From the NCBI GenBank assembly GCA_025449435.1, contig JANWJO010000122.1, forward strand, positions 1-9,191: DNA of 9,191 bases, given 5' to 3'. This stretch comes from Chloroflexota bacterium. Its GTDB lineage: Bacteria; Chloroflexota; UBA4733. The notes below the pieces were generated by a model. That model saw nothing but the letters and a program-made list of their open reading frames with translations, was not told the origin of the DNA and did no database searches. Below, in pieces: positions 6,552 through 9,191 of the stretch (position 1 is the stretch's first letter; every line of letters starts with the position of its first letter). The position numbers were made by a program, and so were the translations under genes.

Positions 6552-7539
6552 GTACCGCGGCTGCGTGGCCCTGGTGCTTGCAGTCATGACGCTGGCAGCG
6601 TGCTCACTGCGGCCCTCAGCGGTGCTCGGCCTTGCCGGCGTGAGTAGCCCGTTGAGCGCCGACATTCCCGGCAAACTGTTGTACGTCCACGACGGCTCGA
6701 TTATGCAACTCACCGCTGGCGGGCAGTCGGAAGTGGCATCTGGCGGCCTGATGATGCCGGCTTGGTCTCCAGATGGCACGCGCATCGCCTACGTGATCCG
6801 CCAGAAGAACTTCAGCGATCTGGCAATCATGAATGCCGATGGATCGTCCAAGACCGTGTTGACCAATGACCAGAGCTCGGTAATAGAGCAGAACCTGTGG
6901 GCGGCGTTTCCCACCTGGTCGGATGATGGCACGCGCATCGTGTTCAGCACGGACCGTGGCAAATCCGAGCCGAATATCGACCTGCGCTTGTGGATGTTGA
7001 ACTTCGCCAACCACAGCATCGTGCAACTCACGACGCCATTGCTTCAAGCGGGAGGCGACAATGACCCGACATTCCGGCCCGGTCACACTGGGCAACTGGC
7101 GTTTTCTCGCTGGTACTACGCTGACACGACCATGCCAGCATTGTCGGCCCTGTCGCTCCTGGACGTGACCACTGACACGCGCTATGGATTAACGGCAGAT
7201 GGCGTCACGCAATTCCAGCCGGCCTGGTCGCCCCAGGGGCACTTCATCGCATACATTCAGCGCTCTTCAGGAGGTGACGCCCTGTATGTGGCAGCCGTTC
7301 CAGACACAATCACGGCAGACACCGTGCTCAACGGCACCCTCATCGCGTCGGGCGTGCTGGCACAGCCCTGCTGGTCTCCGGACGGCTCAGCGATCGCCTT
7401 CGCGGCGCAAGACGGCAATCAGTTCGATCTGTTTTCGCTCAAAGTGACCACGTCGCCCACGGTGGCGCCGCAGGGCCAGCCGCAGCAACTCACAACCTCC
7501 GGTGTCGATGCGACGAGCCGGTGCAGCTGGACTCAGTAG
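6529..7539 (+). CDS. Lipoprotein with TolB/PD40-like beta-propeller
   Basis: The 336-residue product begins with a Sec-type lipoprotein signal: basic start, hydrophobic core VALVLAVMT, and lipobox LAAC with acceptor Cys25. A propeller follows whose blades carry the PD40 pattern: PAWSPDGTRIAYV (77-89), PTWSDDGTRIVFS (128-140), PTFRPGHTGQLAFS (180-193), PAWSPQGHFIAYI (231-243) and PCWSPDGSAIAFA (280-292). A terminal SRCSWTQ probably completes the first blade (KLLYVHDGSIMQL), making a six-bladed, velcro-closed ring as in TolB-type propellers. Its partner is unknown; binding of a protein or glycan is plausible and no enzyme motif is seen. The ATG at 6529 is chosen because GGAG (6519-6522) lies six bases upstream and the signal peptide is then of normal length. 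The gene starts inside the LCP gene, overlapping by 23 nt, so translation is probably coupled. Confidence 0.88.
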   Translation: MARSMDSRYRGCVALVLAVMTLAACSLRPSAVLGLAGVSSPLSADIPGKLLYVHDGSIMQLTAGGQSEVASGGLMMPAWSPDGTRIAYVIRQKNFSDLAIMNADGSSKTVLTNDQSSVIEQNLWAAFPTWSDDGTRIVFSTDRGKSEPNIDLRLWMLNFANHSIVQLTTPLLQAGGDNDPTFRPGHTGQLAFSRWYYADTTMPALSALSLLDVTTDTRYGLTADGVTQFQPAWSPQGHFIAYIQRSSGGDALYVAAVPDTITADTVLNGTLIASGVLAQPCWSPDGSAIAFAAQDGNQFDLFSLKVTTSPTVAPQGQPQQLTTSGVDATSRCSWTQ

Positions 7540-7548
7540 CTGAACCCG

Positions 7549-8184
7549 CTACAGCAACACGGGTAACGGTTGCGACAGGTGGGCGACCTGACCCATCCCA
7601 CCGATGACCGCTGCGGGGGAGAAGTCTAGGTCAAGAATGGTGAGCGAGGCGTTGCCGATGGCGATTTGCGTGGCCTCACTAGCGGTATAGGCGGTCGTCG
7701 CCACGCCGATGAACTGCTGAATAGGGGAGGCGTGGGATATCAACGCGATTCTGGCATGAGCCGGATTGGCGTCACGTATCTCCTCGAGGGCCCGCTGCAT
7801 CCGCTCACGTACCTGCTCGATGGTCTCAGGGAAGGCGTGCCAACCTGCCTCTGGCATGTGCGCGGGAATACAGACAGCAGGAAACAGGGCCTCAAGCTCA
7901 GTCCGGGTGTAGGGATGCCAATCTGGTGGGATAGCGCCGTGGTGCTCGTGGATGACGGGAAGAAACGCGCACTCCAAACCGCACGCCTGACTGATTTCTC
8001 GCGCAGTGTCAACCGTTCTGCGGTACGGGCTGCAATACAAATGCGTCAGGTGCTCGCTCGCGAGCCGGGCAGCCACGCTGGTGGCTTGCTCCTTCCCGAG
8101 TTCGGTGAGGTCACTGTTGACATTGCGAATGCTGAGGTTGGCGTTGGCTTGTGACTGGCCATGCCGGACAAGATATAAGCGCAC
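7549..8184 (-). CDS. Histidine phosphatase (phosphoglycerate mutase-like) family protein
   Basis: Numbered from the GTG at 8184 (211 residues), the protein opens with the textbook MRLYLVRHGQS, where Arg7 and His8 form the phosphate-accepting site. The other pocket residues are present: SPYRRT with Arg56, Glu80 in IHEHHG, and His151 in ALISHASP. It is a cytosolic phosphomonoesterase of histidine phosphatase branch 1; the substrate cannot be assigned. The insert between Glu80 and His151 (WHPYTRTELEALFP and onward) is the usual substrate-selecting region. The frame is open back to a TTG at 8286, with another GTG at 8229. The 8184 start matches the family N-terminus and has GAAGGG 12 nt upstream. 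It lies 88 bp downstream of the transporter gene on the same strand and converges on the PD40 lipoprotein gene with 9 bp between stops. Confidence 0.9.
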   Translation of the reverse strand: MRLYLVRHGQSQANANLSIRNVNSDLTELGKEQATSVAARLASEHLTHLYCSPYRRTVDTAREISQACGLECAFLPVIHEHHGAIPPDWHPYTRTELEALFPAVCIPAHMPEAGWHAFPETIEQVRERMQRALEEIRDANPAHARIALISHASPIQQFIGVATTAYTASEATQIAIGNASLTILDLDFSPAAVIGGMGQVAHLSQPLPVLL

Positions 8185-8236
8185 TCGAGGCAACAACCCT
8201 TCACCAAGCACCAACTCACGACAACTCACCTCGCGT

Positions 8237-8242
8237 AGTATA
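8237..8242 (-). promoter_or_regulatory. Candidate -10 box upstream of the histidine phosphatase gene
   Basis: On the minus strand this reads TATACT, two bases from consensus. No good -35 is found at normal spacing. Transcription would start near 8229-8230, which coincides with an in-frame GTG (8229-8227). If the box is real it could yield a leaderless message for a 226-residue form, or a 45-nt leader for the GTG at 8184. Confidence 0.25.
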
Positions 8243-8272
8243 ACGGCGGGTTGCTTAAATCGCTGCGCGTGA

Positions 8273-8809
8273 CTACGAGGAACCAATCAGGTAGCCGACA
8301 GCAAAGACCAGCAACCCGCCAATAACCACTTGAATGACGGACCGGATGCACGAACTCGAAAAGAAGCGGTAGCGGATGAAGGCGCTAACCACGAGTTCGA
8401 CGCCGACGACAGCCGAGGCCACCGCCAATGCCAGCGAGAACTGGGGGAGCAGAAAGGGGATGGTGTGAAAAATGCCACCGACAAATGTCATGAAGCCCGT
8501 GATACCGCCCCGAGGCAGCGGCGAGCCACGTCCGGTGAGCGTGCCGTCGTCAGACAGCCCTTCGGAAAAGCCCATGCTGATCCCCGCCCCGACGGCGGCC
8601 GACAGTCCGACCAGAAAAGCGGTGTGGGACTTGTGCGTCGCAAAGGCCGAAGCAAAGATTGGCGCCAGCGTGGACACCGAGCCATCCATGAGACCCGCCA
8701 GCCCGGGCTGTATCACCTGCAAAATGAACGCCCGGTTGTGACCTTGTGAGGTGAGCTCCGGCGCTGAGCCGCCGGTGGGGGAATCCGGCATTTCCGGCTT
8801 GCCGCTCAC
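8273..8809 (-). CDS. VIT1/CCC1-type metal transporter, MbfA-like C-terminal domain
   Basis: The 178-residue product (from GTG 8809) matches the membrane half of MbfA, the bacterial membrane-bound ferritin that exports iron. After a polar N-terminus of about 27 residues come IQPGLAGLMDGSVSTLAPIF (33-52, with Asp42), GLSAAVGAGISMGFSEGLSDDG (68-89, with Met79 and Glu83), GGIFHTIPFLLP (111-122) and a C-terminal VIGGLLVFAVGYLIGSS. About five membrane helices are evident. Known members carry an N-terminal ferritin-like domain of roughly 140 residues; here it is absent, because the regulator gene ends 13 bp upstream. Iron or manganese export is inferred from family. GAAGG ten bases before GTG 8809, overlapping the end of the regulator gene, supports this start; ATG 8791 and the open frame to 8908 are alternatives. 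Confidence 0.87.
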   Translation of the reverse strand: MSGKPEMPDSPTGGSAPELTSQGHNRAFILQVIQPGLAGLMDGSVSTLAPIFASAFATHKSHTAFLVGLSAAVGAGISMGFSEGLSDDGTLTGRGSPLPRGGITGFMTFVGGIFHTIPFLLPQFSLALAVASAVVGVELVVSAFIRYRFFSSSCIRSVIQVVIGGLLVFAVGYLIGSS

Positions 8810-8822
8810 ACTGGCAACACCT

Positions 8823-9191
8823 TCACCTGGCTGATTCAATGAAGCCGTCCTCGTCGTGGCTGGAGGTGCTAACTTGGCCGGTACACGGTTGTACGGCCGC
8901 CTGCACACGGCACGCTGGGCAAAACCCTTCGAGAGTCACTAGGCGGCTCACGACGAGAAAACCGTCTTGGTCAGCCGGTAATCGGTAGGGAGCCACTTCC
9001 TCCGGCACATCTTCCAACAGGCCACATGTTCGGCAACGCCGATGGGCATGCGGGGCCGTATTGGGGTCAAAGCGCGTCCGGCCGTCACCAACTTCCAGCG
9101 GTCGCACCTCGCCCAGATCGACCAGTTCAGCGAGCGTTTTGTATACGGTGCCCAGCGACAAGGTCGGGAGTTCTTCACGAACTCGTTCAAA
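8823..9191 (-). CDS. Fur-family regulator, PerR-like, N-terminus missing
   Basis: The last 122 residues of a Fur-family repressor enter from the right edge; roughly the first 25-35 residues lie outside. Visible are the end of the winged helix (LPTLSLGTVYKTLAELVDLG, with SLGTVYKTL as recognition helix), the wing (VGDGRTRFD), and the metal-binding dimerisation domain. In fragment numbering, Asp42, His48, His50 and Asp61 sit at the same relative spacing as Asp85, His91, His93 and Asp104 of Bacillus PerR. Cys53-x-x-Cys56 and Cys91-x-x-Cys94 form the structural zinc site. An Asp rather than Glu at the last ligand position favours PerR over Fur. The tail adds Cys103 and an acidic end. It is followed after 13 bp by the transporter gene, a probable target in the same operon. 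Confidence 0.9.
   Translation of the reverse strand, partial: FERVREELPTLSLGTVYKTLAELVDLGEVRPLEVGDGRTRFDPNTAPHAHRRCRTCGLLEDVPEEVAPYRLPADQDGFLVVSRLVTLEGFCPACRVQAAVQPCTGQVSTSSHDEDGFIESAR

Noticed and set aside
4839..6785. A 648-codon open frame on the minus strand opposite the LCP gene
   Set aside because: Its translation is rich in Arg, His, Cys and Gly with no recognisable domain, and it lies antisense to a well-supported LCP gene. Long antisense frames are common in GC-rich genes.
6772..6940. Repeated 16-mer gatggcacgcgcatcg (6772-6787 and 6925-6940)
   Set aside because: Both copies encode the Asp-Gly-Thr-Arg-Ile step of adjacent propeller blades, so the repeat is explained by protein repeats.
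7543..7565. ACCCG/CGGGT hairpin near the lipoprotein-phosphatase junction
   Set aside because: Eleven-base loop, five-base stem and no T run, lying mostly inside the phosphatase gene; not a credible terminator.

Overview
The window is GC-rich bacterial DNA, densely packed, with frequent GTG and probable TTG starts. The best taxonomic guess is Chloroflexota (Chloroflexia or Thermomicrobia-like). This rests on the style of the LytR-CpsA-Psr protein (Thr/Pro linker followed directly by a Leu-Pro-Thr-Leu-Gly-Gly entry into the catalytic domain), the cyclophilin N-terminus, and the mix of UPF0182, Tat-type lipoprotein and PD40 propeller genes. That assignment is inference from family resemblance, not a search result.

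Layout, left to right. (1) 1-451, minus: the N-terminal 150 residues of a large UPF0182/COG1615 membrane protein running off the left edge. (2) A 220-bp divergent intergenic region. (3) 672-1184 and 1225-1758, plus: a cytosolic cyclophilin and a thioredoxin-fold CxxC protein, a likely protein-folding/redox pair. (4) 1917-2633, plus: a polytopic membrane protein resembling the glycerophosphodiesterase membrane-domain family. (5) 2645-3724 and 3802-4848, both minus: a Tat-signal, seven-bladed WD40 lipoprotein downstream of a complete DUF2961/GH172 glycoside hydrolase. (6) A second ~220-bp divergent spacer, with a TACAAT box and a good ribosome-binding site facing the GH172 gene. (7) 5070-6551 and 6529-7539, plus: a LytR-CpsA-Psr glycopolymer transferase with a LytR_C domain, overlapped by a TolB/PD40-like propeller lipoprotein whose ribosome-binding site lies inside the LCP gene. 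(8) 7549-8184, 8273-8809 and 8823-9191, all minus: reading in the direction of transcription, a PerR-like Fur-family regulator (N-terminus off the right edge), a VIT1/CCC1 transporter of the MbfA type lacking its ferritin domain, and a histidine phosphatase.

Two themes emerge. The centre (about 2.6-7.5 kb) looks like an envelope/glycan neighbourhood: a glycan hydrolase and a cell-wall glycopolymer ligase share one divergent control region, and each has a propeller lipoprotein downstream. The right end looks like a metal/peroxide-responsive unit, in which a regulator with all visible PerR ligands is followed after 13 bp by an iron/manganese exporter domain.

I found no CRISPR array, insertion sequence, tRNA or rRNA, and nothing that clearly qualifies as a wholly new system. 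The most notable points are the GH172-LCP divergent pair and the PerR-like/ferritin-less MbfA pair.
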